Assembly (NCBI GenBank): GCA_934511465.1
Contig: CAKSWG010000022.1
Coordinates: 1 to 32,659, forward strand
Reading direction: 5' to 3'
Source: an uncultured Faecalibacterium sp.
GTDB taxonomy: Bacteria > Bacillota > Clostridia > Oscillospirales > Ruminococcaceae
DNA: 32,659 nt
Shown piece after piece: positions 7,676 to 16,612 of this stretch. Both the position numbers and the translations under genes were made by a program. The notes under the pieces were generated by a model. It had not been told where the DNA came from. It was given only the letters and a program-made list of their open reading frames with translations, and did not search any database. The stretch's first letter is position 1. Each line of letters starts with the position of its first letter.

Positions 7676-7726
7676 CCCTGCAAGCGTGCAGGGACCGGAC
7701 GGCCCGGCAGCACTGCTGCCGGGGCC
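7676..7726 (+). other. Two GC-rich hairpins in the uppS-cdsA spacer
   Basis: Stem 1 is CCCTGCA/TGCAGGG with a 4-nt loop (7676-7693). Stem 2 is GGCCCGGCAGC/GCTGCCGGGGCC with one bulge (7701-7726). Neither is followed by a T run, so they look like intercistronic RNA structure (stability or processing) rather than terminators. Confidence 0.5.
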
Positions 7727-7779
7727 AGACTGCCAAGAGAGGGGCGTGGCACCCGGCCGGGAAAAAGGAGACCCAATCT

Positions 7780-8640
7780 ATGAAAACACGCGTTATTACG
7801 GCAATCGTGGGCATCGTTGTATTGATCGGCGTCATGTTCACGTTTGACACACTGATCTTCAATCTGGTCATTGCGGCCATTACCCTGATCGCCATCCACG
7901 AAATTTACAATGCCCTCGGCTTTGAAAAGAAAGACTGGCTGATGTATGCCGTGATGGTACCCTATACCTTGCTGGTCATGTTCTCCAACTACAGCGTTAT
8001 GCGGAAGCTGGTCATGCCGGTAAGCTTTGTGCTGGTCACGTTTTACGCCATCTATCTGGTGGTGCGCAACGGCACCATCAGCTACCAGAAAGCCAGCGGC
8101 CTGCTGGTGTTTTCGGGCATTGTGATCTTCTGCTTCTATTCGTTTATCCTGCTCAAGGAGCGGCTCCCGGTGGAGCAGTACGGCTATGACGCAATGTTCT
8201 TTATCCTGCTCATCCTCTGCTTTGCATGGGGCGGCGATACCTGCGCCTACTTTGCGGGCCGCGCATTCGGCAAGCACAAGCTGTGCCCGGTGGTCAGCCC
8301 CAAAAAGACGGTGGAAGGTGCCATTGGCGGCGTGCTGGGCACGATGGTGTTTGGCGTGATCGCAACGCTGGTTTACTCGGTGGCTGCCGACCGTATGGAA
8401 GAGTTCACCCGCACCAACATCGGCGTTTCGCTGTATGTGGTCATTGCCCTGCTGGCCTGTGTGGCGGCGGTGCTGGGTATCTACGGCGATTTGTTCGCCA
8501 GCGTGGTCAAGCGCCAGTGCGGCATCAAGGATTACGGCACCATTTTCCCGGGGCACGGCGGCATTCTGGACCGGTTTGACAGCGTGATGTTTATTGCACC
8601 GTTCGTTACCATGGTGATCACGGCGGTGTTCTACCGGTAA
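7780..8640 (+). CDS. cdsA: Phosphatidate cytidylyltransferase
   Basis: A 286-aa multi-pass membrane enzyme that makes CDP-diacylglycerol from phosphatidic acid and CTP, the branch point of phospholipid synthesis. The hydrophobic profile fits about eight membrane segments. The family signature lies in the C-terminal half: SPKKTVEGAIGG, then GDLFASVVKRQCGIKD and GHGGILDRFDS. AAAGGAG lies 9 nt before the ATG. Only 14 nt separate it from dxr, so the two are almost certainly co-transcribed. Confidence 0.96.
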   Translation: MKTRVITAIVGIVVLIGVMFTFDTLIFNLVIAAITLIAIHEIYNALGFEKKDWLMYAVMVPYTLLVMFSNYSVMRKLVMPVSFVLVTFYAIYLVVRNGTISYQKASGLLVFSGIVIFCFYSFILLKERLPVEQYGYDAMFFILLILCFAWGGDTCAYFAGRAFGKHKLCPVVSPKKTVEGAIGGVLGTMVFGVIATLVYSVAADRMEEFTRTNIGVSLYVVIALLACVAAVLGIYGDLFASVVKRQCGIKDYGTIFPGHGGILDRFDSVMFIAPFVTMVITAVFYR

Positions 8641-8654
8641 AGGGGGGAAGTGTG

Positions 8655-9806
8655 ATGCCAAAAAAGATTACTCTGCTGGGCTCCACCGGTTCCATCGGCA
8701 CCCAGAGTCTGGATGTTGTCCGGGCACAGGGGTACGAGGTGTTCGGCCTTTCTGCCCACAGCCATGTGGATAAAATTTTGCAGCAGATCGCACAGTTCCA
8801 CCCGCGCTATGTCTGCATGACCGACCCGGATGCCGCCCGCAGGCTGGATGCAGAGCTTGCAGGCCGCGCAGATGCGCCCCGGCTGCTGATCGGGCCGGAG
8901 GGTCTCAAGCAGCTGGCTGCACTGGATGGCACGGATGTGGTGCTGAATAGCGTGGTGGGCATTGCGGGCCTTGGCGCCAGCCTGTGCGCCATTGAGAGCG
9001 GGCACGATCTGGCCCTTGCCAACAAGGAGAGCCTTGTCACCGGCGGCCATCTGGTCACGCAGGCCGTGGCAAAGCACGGTGTGAAACTGCTGCCCGTGGA
9101 CAGCGAGCACTCGGCCATTTTCCAGTGCTTGCAGGATAAGGAGAGCGCCCCCAGCCTGACCAAAATTCTGCTCACGGCTTCCGGCGGGCCCTTCTTTGGC
9201 ATGAAAACGGAAGAGCTGCGCGGCAAGACCAAGGCCGATGCCCTCAAGCATCCCAATTGGAACATGGGTGCCAAGATCACCATCGATTCTGCCACCCTGA
9301 TGAACAAGGGGCTGGAACTGATCGAGGCGGTGTGGCTGTTCGGCCTGCCGCCGGAAAAGATCCAGATCGTGGTGCAGCGCCAGAGCATCGTACACTCGGC
9401 GGTGCAGTTCAGCGACAATTCGGTGATCGCCCAGCTGGGCGTGCCGGATATGCGCATCCCCATCCAGTACGCGCTCACCTACCCCAAGCGTGTGCCCGGC
9501 GTTGTGCCGGAGCTGGACTTTGCCGCGCTGAAGGTGCTCACCTTTGATGTGGCGGACGATGAGACCTTCCGGTGCCTTGCCGCCTGCAAAAAGGCCATCA
9601 AAAAGGGCGGCCTTGGCCCCTGTGCCGCCAACGGCGCCAACGAGGAAGCGGTCAGACTCTTCTTGGAGGACAAGATCGGCTTCCTTGATATTGGCCGTCT
9701 GGTGGAAGCGGTGGTGGACAGCGACAGCTTTGGCGGCGATTATACCCTCAGCGATGTGTACGAGTGCGACCGCATGGCACGGGAATTCGTGCGCGCACGT
9801 CTTTGA
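8655..9806 (+). CDS. dxr: 1-deoxy-D-xylulose 5-phosphate reductoisomerase
   Basis: A 383-aa enzyme converting DXP to 2-C-methyl-D-erythritol 4-phosphate with NADPH, the first committed step of the MEP isoprenoid route. It shows the nucleotide motif LLGSTGSIG at the N-terminus, LANKESLVTGG, PVDSEHSAIFQC (metal and substrate site) and LTASGGPF. The start is ATG at 8655 rather than the overlapping GTG at 8652, because GGGGGG of the ribosome site lies 7 nt before the ATG. The stop codon overlaps the first base of a 162-nt fold-back that fills most of the gap to rseP. Confidence 0.97.
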   Translation: MPKKITLLGSTGSIGTQSLDVVRAQGYEVFGLSAHSHVDKILQQIAQFHPRYVCMTDPDAARRLDAELAGRADAPRLLIGPEGLKQLAALDGTDVVLNSVVGIAGLGASLCAIESGHDLALANKESLVTGGHLVTQAVAKHGVKLLPVDSEHSAIFQCLQDKESAPSLTKILLTASGGPFFGMKTEELRGKTKADALKHPNWNMGAKITIDSATLMNKGLELIEAVWLFGLPPEKIQIVVQRQSIVHSAVQFSDNSVIAQLGVPDMRIPIQYALTYPKRVPGVVPELDFAALKVLTFDVADDETFRCLAACKKAIKKGGLGPCAANGANEEAVRLFLEDKIGFLDIGRLVEAVVDSDSFGGDYTLSDVYECDRMAREFVRARL

Positions 9807-9967
9807 GAAGTTGTTTTCGTAAGCAGGGTGCACCGAATGGCGAGAGTTTTTGCTGGCAGACAAGGCGATTTTCCGCAGCAATCCTGACGGATTGCAAGGG
9901 AAAACAACGCAGTATGCTGGCAAAAAGACCGTTCAGACGGGGTGCAATGCTTATGAAAACGACTTCT
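9806..9967. repeat. 162-nt imperfect palindrome between dxr and rseP (MITE-like or structured RNA)
   Basis: The outer 20 nt of each side match as inverted repeats at 18 of 20 positions (9806-9825 against 9948-9967). Complementarity continues inwards: TGCACC, TTTTTGC...GGCA, TTTTCC. It ends at a perfect apical stem GCAATCC-TGAC-GGATTGC (9878-9895). The element starts on the last base of the dxr stop codon and ends 7 nt before the rseP ribosome site. I found no target-site duplication and no second copy in the window. It could be a non-autonomous mobile element or an intercistronic RNA structure. Confidence 0.75.
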
Positions 9968-9984
9968 AAGCTTTAGGAGACGCA

Positions 9985-11097
9985 ATGTCGATTTTTATTA
10001 CCCTGATCACAGCACTGATCGTGTTCAGTGCTGTGATCGCCATCCATGAGTTCGGGCATTTTACGGTGGCAAAGCTCTGCGGCATTCAGGTCAACGAGTT
10101 TTCCATCGGCATGGGCCCAGCGCTGCGGAAGAAAATTTATAAGGGCACCCAGTACAGCCTGCGTGCGCTGCCGGTGGGCGGCTATGTGGCGCTGGAAGGC
10201 GAGGAGAGCCCCGAGAGCCAGCAGGCCGAAGCCGCCCGCGACGAGCGGGAAGCAGAGGACACAAACCCTGTCCCGCCGGAGCAGCGCACCGGCATCCCTT
10301 TGAACGAGGCACCGGTATGGCAGCGGGTGCTGGTGATGGTGGCCGGTGCCTTTATGAATTTTGTGCTGGGTTTTGTGGTGCTGACCGTCCTTGTGGCAGC
10401 ACAGGAGGGGGCCATTACCAGCAAGACCATCTATTCCGTTGACGATGGTGCCCTCTGCGGGCAGACCGGCTTGCAGGCGGGCGATGAGATCGTTGCCGTA
10501 AATGGCCGGCGCTGCTTTGTGGCCAACGACATCCTTTATGAGCTGGTGCGCACCGAAGCCTATCGCGCCGATTTTACGGTCAAGCGGGATGGCCGGAAGG
10601 TGGAGCTGCCGGACGTGCAGTTCGACACCTGGCAGGACGAGGACGGCCAGACCCACATGAGCCTTGGCTTTGTGGTGTACGGCATCCGGAAAACACCGCG
10701 CAGCGTGTTAAAGGAAGCATGGAACAGTACGCTGTATTACGGGCGCATCGTGTTCACTTCGCTGGCAGACCTTGTGCGCGGGCGGGAGAGCATCAACAAT
10801 CTCTCCGGCCCGGTGGGCATCGTGACAGCCATTGGTCAGGCGGCAAGCTACGGCTGGCAGGACCTGCTGGAGCTGCTGGCCCTCATCACCATCAATCTGG
10901 GCGTATTCAACCTGCTGCCCTTCCCGGCGCTGGACGGCGGCAAGGTGGTGTTTCTGATCATTGAGGGCGTCACGGGCCATGCAGTGCCGGAAAAGCTGCA
11001 AGGTTCGCTGACCATCGGCGCATTTGCGCTGCTGTTCGGCCTGATGCTTTTTGCAACCTACAATGATATCATCCGGCTTCTGACCGGTGCCATGTAA
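9985..11097 (+). CDS. rseP: RIP metalloprotease (site-2 protease, RseP/RasP family)
   Basis: A 370-aa intramembrane zinc protease of family M50B. The HEFGH zinc motif (H21, E22, H25) sits in the first membrane helix, and the third ligand is D317 in LLPFPALDGG. A PDZ domain lies at about residues 150-225, with TGLQAGDEIVAVNGR. Homologues cleave anti-sigma factors and leftover signal peptides within the membrane. Between the first helix and the second there is an acidic stretch (about residues 72-100, rich in E, A and Q) that looks like a flexible loop. AGGAG is 5 nt before the ATG. Its place between dxr and ispG is common in Clostridia. Confidence 0.95.
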   Translation: MSIFITLITALIVFSAVIAIHEFGHFTVAKLCGIQVNEFSIGMGPALRKKIYKGTQYSLRALPVGGYVALEGEESPESQQAEAARDEREAEDTNPVPPEQRTGIPLNEAPVWQRVLVMVAGAFMNFVLGFVVLTVLVAAQEGAITSKTIYSVDDGALCGQTGLQAGDEIVAVNGRRCFVANDILYELVRTEAYRADFTVKRDGRKVELPDVQFDTWQDEDGQTHMSLGFVVYGIRKTPRSVLKEAWNSTLYYGRIVFTSLADLVRGRESINNLSGPVGIVTAIGQAASYGWQDLLELLALITINLGVFNLLPFPALDGGKVVFLIIEGVTGHAVPEKLQGSLTIGAFALLFGLMLFATYNDIIRLLTGAM

Positions 11098-11114
11098 ACA
11101 GAAAGGGGAGCCTT

Positions 11115-12161
11115 ATGCGGCAGTTGAAACGGGAAGTAAAGATCGGCAATGTGACCATCGGCGGCAACAACCCCATTGCGGTGCAGACGATGCTCAATGT
11201 GCCGGTGGAGGATATCGCGGGCAATGTGGCGCAGGCAAAGCGGTGCGAAGCCGCCGGCTGCCAGATCCTGCGGGTGACCTGCCCCAGCCCGGCAGATGCA
11301 AAGTGCATCGAGGCCGTCAAGAATGCCGTGAACATCCCCATCGTGGCAGACATCCATTTTGACTACAAGGCCGCACTGGCCTGTGCGGATGTGGGTGTGG
11401 ATAAGATCCGCATCAACCCCGGCAACATTGGTAGCGACGACCGGGTCAAAGCCGTGGTGGACGCCTGCCGGCAGAAGAACATCCCTATCCGCATCGGTGT
11501 GAACGGCGGCAGTCTGGAAAAGCACATCCTTGCAAAATACGGCGCACCCACGCCGGAAGCCATGGTGGAAAGCGCACTGTATCATGTGCGTCTGCTGGAA
11601 AAGTTCGATTTCAACAACATCGTTATTTCCATCAAGAACTCCAATGTGCCCCGCATGATGGAGGCCTACCGCCAGCTCAGCGCCGTCACGGATTACCCGC
11701 TGCATGTGGGCGTTACCGAAGCCGGTACCTACCAGATGGGTCTGCTCAAGAGCGGCATGGGCATCGGCGGCATGCTGCTGGAGGGCATTGGCGATACCAT
11801 CCGCGTCTCGCTGGCGGCAGAGCCGGAAAAGGAAGTGGAAGCCGGCTACAACATCCTGCGCGCCGTGGGCTTCCCGGTGGCGGGCCCGGAGGTGATCACC
11901 TGCCCCACCTGTGGCCGCACCCAGTACCCCTGCACCGAGATCGCCAACGAGGTGGAAAAACGACTGCAAGGCTGCAAAAAATCCATCAAGGTTGCCGTGA
12001 TGGGCTGCGTGGTCAACGGCCCGGGCGAAGCCCGCGAAGCCGATATCGGCATTGCCGGCGGCAAGGGCGAGGCGGTGCTGTTCATCCACGGCAAGCCCAT
12101 CAAAAAGCTGACCGGAGACAACATCCTCGACCAGTTCATGGATGAAATTTATAAACTGTAA
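11115..12161 (+). CDS. ispG: 4-hydroxy-3-methylbut-2-en-1-yl diphosphate synthase
   Basis: A 348-aa iron-sulfur enzyme of the MEP pathway that converts MEcPP to HMBPP. The N-terminal TIM-barrel half carries PIAVQTMLNVPV, RVTCPSPADA and DIHFDYKAAL. The C-terminal half has the three 4Fe-4S cysteines C263 and C266 (CPTCGRT) and C298 (MGCVVNGPGEA). Length is normal for the shorter bacterial form without the inserted central domain. It starts 17 nt after rseP with AAGGGGAG as ribosome site, so it is translated from the same message. Confidence 0.97.
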   Translation: MRQLKREVKIGNVTIGGNNPIAVQTMLNVPVEDIAGNVAQAKRCEAAGCQILRVTCPSPADAKCIEAVKNAVNIPIVADIHFDYKAALACADVGVDKIRINPGNIGSDDRVKAVVDACRQKNIPIRIGVNGGSLEKHILAKYGAPTPEAMVESALYHVRLLEKFDFNNIVISIKNSNVPRMMEAYRQLSAVTDYPLHVGVTEAGTYQMGLLKSGMGIGGMLLEGIGDTIRVSLAAEPEKEVEAGYNILRAVGFPVAGPEVITCPTCGRTQYPCTEIANEVEKRLQGCKKSIKVAVMGCVVNGPGEAREADIGIAGGKGEAVLFIHGKPIKKLTGDNILDQFMDEIYKL

Positions 12162-12174
12162 TTTTGCTTTTTTC

Positions 12175-12214
12175 ACAGCTGCCACACCTGCAAAAACGGG
12201 TGCGGCAGTTTGTG
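12175..12214 (+). other. Hairpin in the ispG-polC spacer, possible attenuator
   Basis: CTGCC-A-CACC (12179-12188) pairs with GGGTG-C-GGCAG (12198-12208), extended by outer ACAG/CTGT. It is followed by TTTGTGCTGT, a poor T run. It may reduce read-through into polC or simply punctuate the message; no promoter is evident between it and polC. Confidence 0.4.
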
Positions 12215-12237
12215 CTGTATAAAAAGGAGTACCATTC

Positions 12238-15200
12238 GTGACACCACTCGTATCCAACCTGTGGCCGCAGTTTATGGCGGACCCGGCGTTTGCCTCCTGT
12301 TTCGGGCAGGTGATCGTTGAGCACGCGCAGATGCTGCGGCAGGAGCGGCAGGTCATTTTTACCCTGCGCAGCGGCGCACCGCTGGACAAAAACCTCTGCG
12401 CCCGGCTGCTGGCATCGTTGCAGCCGGATTATGACGGTTTTGAGCTGCGCATCCACAATCTGTTCGGTTATGCCATGCTGGACGAAGCTGCCCTGCGGGA
12501 CCTGATGGAGGAAATGAAGCGGGACGGTGTGCCCATCAACGGTTTTCTGGACCGGTGCACCATTGGCATCACCGGCCAGAGAATCGCCATCGGCGTGCGG
12601 CACGGCACCAAGTTTTTGCAGGAGATGGGCTTTGAAAAGCTGCTGGCCGAGCGTGTAGCGGCCCATACCGGGGTAAAGCCGCAGGTGACGCTGCAAAGCG
12701 CTGTGAGCGAGGCCGAGCAGCACCAGATGGAAGAAAAGCTGGAGCGCAAGATCGCGCCGCCGGTGGTCAAGTTTGAGAAAAAGAACACCGCACCGTCCAT
12801 CAAGGTGGAGGGTCTGGACCTGACCGACAAGCCCGTTACCATCTTCCACGGCAAAATGTTCAACCCCAAAAACCTCACGCCGCTGAAAGACCTTGGCGGC
12901 GAAGGCGGCAAATGCACCATCTGGGGCGATGTGTTCTTCTCGGAGGTCAAGGGTAACTTCCGCAAAATTTATACGGTCTCCATCACCGATTATCAGGGCT
13001 CCATCAACCTGAAGATCCGCGCGCAGGAAGGGGAGGACTGCTCCAAGTGGGAGAGCCTTGGCAAAGGCACCACCCTCATTGTGCGCGGCGACTGCTCCTA
13101 CGACAAGTACGAGCACGATTATATCGTCTACCCTTACGATGTGCTCATTGTGGAGCGCAAAAAGCGGGAGGATACCGCACCGGTCAAGCGGGTGGAGCTG
13201 CATCTGCATACCAAGCTTTCCAGCATGGACGGCTTCTGCGACCCCGGCGGCATCGTCAAGCTGGCCCACCGCATGGGGCATCCGGCCATTGCCATCACCG
13301 ACCACGGTGTGTGTCAGGGCTATCCGGAAGCCATGCTGGCAGCGGACGATATCCATAAATCCGATCCGGATTTCAAGTTGATCTATGGATGCGAAGCCTA
13401 CTTTGTGGACGACATGATCCCCTGCGTGTACGGCGTGAAGGATCAGCCGCTGGACGGGGAGTTCTGTGTCTTTGATACCGAGACCACCGGCCTTGACCCG
13501 GGCGTGGAGTATATGACCGAGATCGGTGCCGTCATCGTGAAAAACGGCGAGGTTGTGGAGGAATTTGATACCTTTGTCAAGCCCGGCAAGCCCATCACTC
13601 CCAAGATCACCGAGCTGACCGGCATCACCAACGAAATGGTGGCGGATGCTCCCGGCGAAAAGGAAGCGCTGGAAGCCTTCCTCCAATTTGCGGGGGACCG
13701 CATCCTTGTGGGCCACAATGTCCACGCCTTTGATATGCGTTTCCTGCGCGCTGCTGCCAAGCGCAGCGGCATCAAGCTGGAGCCGACCTATATCGATACC
13801 CTGACCATGGCGCAGGCCATGTATCCGGGCCTGCACAACTACAAGCAGGGTACCATCAACAAGCACTTGGAGCTGCCCGCCTACGAAGCCCACCGCGCCT
13901 GCGAGGACTCCGCCGCGCTGGGCCGCATCTTCGGGGTCATGCTGAAGGATCTGGAAGAAAAGCAGGTGACAAAGGTCAGCGAGATCAACACCGGCCTTGG
14001 CGGCAACCGCGAGGTGCTGAAAAAGAAGTATTACCACCTCATCATTCTGGTCAAAAACCAGATGGGCCTGAAAAATCTGTACAAGATCGTCAGCGAAGCC
14101 CATGTGAACTACTTCTTCAAAAAGCCCCGGGTGCCGCGCAGCCTTTTGAACAAATACCGCGACGGCCTGCTGCTCACTTCGGCCTGCGAAGCCGGCGAGC
14201 TGTACCGCGCCATCGTGGATGGAACCAGCTATGAGGAACTGAAAAAGATCGCCTCCTACTACGACATCCTTGAGATCCAGCCGCTGGGCAACAATGCCTA
14301 CATGGTGCGGGACGGCAAGGTGGACAGCGAGGAGAACATCAAAAACTTCAACCGCACTGTCATTAAGCTGGGCGAGGACCTGCATAAGCCGGTGATCGCC
14401 ACCGGCGACGTGCACTTTACCGAGCCGGAAGATGCGGCCTACCGCGCGGTCTTGCAGGCGGGCAACGGCTTCAAGGATGCGGACAACCAGCCGCCGCTGT
14501 TCTTCCGCACCACGCAGGATATGCTGGCGCAGTTCTACTATCTGCCCAAGGAAAAAGCCTACGAGGTGGTAGTCAAGAACCCCCGCAAGATCGCGGCCAT
14601 GATCGACAACAATGTGCGCGCCATCCCGCGCGGCACCTACCCGCCCAGCATCGAGGGTGCAGAGCAGCAATTGCGCGATGCTACGTGGGAACATGCCAAG
14701 CGCGATTACGGCGACCCCCTGCCCGAGATCGTGGAAAAGCGTTTGCAGAAGGAGCTGGACTCCATCTGCGGCCACGGCTACGCGGTGCTGTACGTGATCG
14801 CGGTCAAGCTGGTGGCCTACTCCAACGCGGGCGGCTATCAGGTGGGCAGCCGTGGTTCGGTCGGCTCGTCGGCCGTGGCCCACTTCTCCGGCATCTCGGA
14901 GGTGAACAGTCTGCCGCCCCACTATCGCTGCCCCAAGTGCAAGCACAGCGAGTTCATCACCGACGGCAGCGTGGATGACGGCTTTGACCTGCCGGATAAA
15001 AACTGCCCCCACTGCGGCACCCGGATGCTGGTGGACGGCCACGACATCCCCTTCGAGACCTTCCTCGGCTTCTACGGCGACAAGGAGCCGGATATCGACC
15101 TGAACTTTTCCGGCGAATACCAGTCCAATGTGCACCGTTACACCGAGGAGTTGTTCGGCAAAGCCAACGTGTTCAAGGCGGGCACCGTGTCCGGTATTCA

Positions 15201-16527
15201 GGACAAAACGGCCTACGGCTATGTGAAAAAGTATCTGGACGAGCGTGGCCGCACCGTGAACCATGCCGAGGAGAACCGCCTGACGCTGGGCTGCACCGGC
15301 GTCAAGCGCACCACGGGTCAGCACCCCGGCGGCATGGTGGTCGTGCCGGACACCTACGAGATCTACGATTTCTGCCCCATCCAGCACCCGGCGGACGACG
15401 TGGCAGGCGGCCTGCTGACCACCCACTTCGAGTTCAAGTATCTGCACGATACCCTGCTCAAGCTGGACGAGCTGGGCCACGATATGCCCACCTTCTACAA
15501 GTATTTTGAGGAGTACACCGGCATTCCCATCGACAGCATCCCCATGAACGACCCCAAGGTGTACAGCCTGCTGACCAGCCCGGAAGCACTGGGTGTGACG
15601 CCGGAGCAGATCGACAGCCAGACCGGCACCTTCGGCATCCCGGAAATGGGCACCAACTTCGTGCGCGGCATGCTGGTAGAAGCACGGCCCAAGAACTTTT
15701 CGGAGCTGATCCAGATCTCGGGCCTTTCCCACGGCACCGATGTGTGGACCGGCAACGCGGACGAGCTGATCCGCAGCGGCACCTGCACCATTGCAGAGGT
15801 CATCGGCTGCCGTGACAGCATCATGCTGTACCTGCTGCGCAAAGGGCTGGAACCCAAAATGGCCTTTGACATCATGGAGGCTGTGCGTAAGGGCAAGGTG
15901 GCCAAAGGCGGCTTCAAGGACGGTTGGGAGGAAGCCATGCGGGAGCACGAGGTGCCGGACTGGTACATCGAGAGCTGCCGCAAGATCAAATATATGTTCC
16001 CCAAGGCCCACGCCGTGGCCTACCTGATGAGTGCCATTCGCCTGATGTGGTTCAAAATTTACCGCCCGCCGGAGTTCTATGCGGTGTACTTTACCGTGCG
16101 CGGCGACGATATCGACTATGAGGCCGCTGTGGGCGGCGCGGCAGTGGCCCGCGCCCACATGGAAGAGGTCAAGCGCCGCCTGAAGGAAGAAAAGAACGCC
16201 AAGGACGAAGATGTGCTGGTCAGCTTGCAGCTGGTGAATGAGATGCTGGTGCGCGGCTACGAGTTTTTGCCCATTGAGCTGGGCAAGAGCCGCGGCTCCA
16301 AGTATGTGGTGGAGGATGGCAAGGTGCGCCTGCCCTTCTGCGCGTTGAAGGGCTTGGGTGGTGCCGCCGCCGAAGCGCTGGAAAAGGCCACCATCCACGG
16401 CGAAGAGTATATCTCGGTGGAGGAGCTGCAACAGGCATCCGGCGTTGGCAGCAGCATTCTGGACCGCCTGCGTCAGGTGGGTGCTCTGGGCAGCCTACCG
16501 GAGAGCAGTCAGGTGAGCTTCTTCTGA
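12238..16527 (+). CDS. polC: DNA polymerase III alpha subunit, Gram-positive PolC type with proofreading exonuclease
   Basis: This 1429-aa protein is the replicative polymerase of Firmicutes and is full length. Domains in order: N-terminal region; OB fold (about 190-310, with NFRKIYTVSITDYQG); first part of the PHP domain starting VELHLHTKLS near residue 318; an inserted DEDD 3'-5' exonuclease (about 408-575, FDTETTGLDPG); rest of PHP; then palm and fingers. The nucleotide-binding GSRGSVGSS is near residue 870, the zinc motif CPKC...CPHC near 898-925, and the palm aspartates are D952 and D954 in EPDIDLNF. RTTGQHPGG follows. The start is GTG with AGGAG 8 nt upstream. It ends the eight-gene run. 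Confidence 0.98.
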   Translation: MTPLVSNLWPQFMADPAFASCFGQVIVEHAQMLRQERQVIFTLRSGAPLDKNLCARLLASLQPDYDGFELRIHNLFGYAMLDEAALRDLMEEMKRDGVPINGFLDRCTIGITGQRIAIGVRHGTKFLQEMGFEKLLAERVAAHTGVKPQVTLQSAVSEAEQHQMEEKLERKIAPPVVKFEKKNTAPSIKVEGLDLTDKPVTIFHGKMFNPKNLTPLKDLGGEGGKCTIWGDVFFSEVKGNFRKIYTVSITDYQGSINLKIRAQEGEDCSKWESLGKGTTLIVRGDCSYDKYEHDYIVYPYDVLIVERKKREDTAPVKRVELHLHTKLSSMDGFCDPGGIVKLAHRMGHPAIAITDHGVCQGYPEAMLAADDIHKSDPDFKLIYGCEAYFVDDMIPCVYGVKDQPLDGEFCVFDTETTGLDPGVEYMTEIGAVIVKNGEVVEEFDTFVKPGKPITPKITELTGITNEMVADAPGEKEALEAFLQFAGDRILVGHNVHAFDMRFLRAAAKRSGIKLEPTYIDTLTMAQAMYPGLHNYKQGTINKHLELPAYEAHRACEDSAALGRIFGVMLKDLEEKQVTKVSEINTGLGGNREVLKKKYYHLIILVKNQMGLKNLYKIVSEAHVNYFFKKPRVPRSLLNKYRDGLLLTSACEAGELYRAIVDGTSYEELKKIASYYDILEIQPLGNNAYMVRDGKVDSEENIKNFNRTVIKLGEDLHKPVIATGDVHFTEPEDAAYRAVLQAGNGFKDADNQPPLFFRTTQDMLAQFYYLPKEKAYEVVVKNPRKIAAMIDNNVRAIPRGTYPPSIEGAEQQLRDATWEHAKRDYGDPLPEIVEKRLQKELDSICGHGYAVLYVIAVKLVAYSNAGGYQVGSRGSVGSSAVAHFSGISEVNSLPPHYRCPKCKHSEFITDGSVDDGFDLPDKNCPHCGTRMLVDGHDIPFETFLGFYGDKEPDIDLNFSGEYQSNVHRYTEELFGKANVFKAGTVSGIQDKTAYGYVKKYLDERGRTVNHAEENRLTLGCTGVKRTTGQHPGGMVVVPDTYEIYDFCPIQHPADDVAGGLLTTHFEFKYLHDTLLKLDELGHDMPTFYKYFEEYTGIPIDSIPMNDPKVYSLLTSPEALGVTPEQIDSQTGTFGIPEMGTNFVRGMLVEARPKNFSELIQISGLSHGTDVWTGNADELIRSGTCTIAEVIGCRDSIMLYLLRKGLEPKMAFDIMEAVRKGKVAKGGFKDGWEEAMREHEVPDWYIESCRKIKYMFPKAHAVAYLMSAIRLMWFKIYRPPEFYAVYFTVRGDDIDYEAAVGGAAVARAHMEEVKRRLKEEKNAKDEDVLVSLQLVNEMLVRGYEFLPIELGKSRGSKYVVEDGKVRLPFCALKGLGGAAAEALEKATIHGEEYISVEELQQASGVGSSILDRLRQVGALGSLPESSQVSFF

Positions 16528-16532
16528 TAGGA

Positions 16533-16590
16533 CAAAACAAAAAACCTCTGCATCGGGCGCGCGGCCCATTGCAGAGGTTTTTATTTTGCG
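16533..16590. terminator. Bidirectional terminator between polC and the DAK gene
   Basis: CCTCTGC (16545-16551) pairs with GCAGAGG (16571-16577), with an inner GGGC/GCCC stem. TTTTTATTTT follows on the plus strand and TTTTTTGTTTTG on the minus strand. It separates two convergent genes. Confidence 0.85.
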
Positions 16591-16612
16591 TTTCAAGCGT
16601 CAGCAGGGAAGT

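Noticed and set aside
12136..16431. A 1431-codon open frame on the minus strand opposite polC
   Set aside because: It mirrors polC codon for codon; it stays open because polC avoids TTA, CTA and TCA codons. No family motif, ribosome site or promoter supports it.
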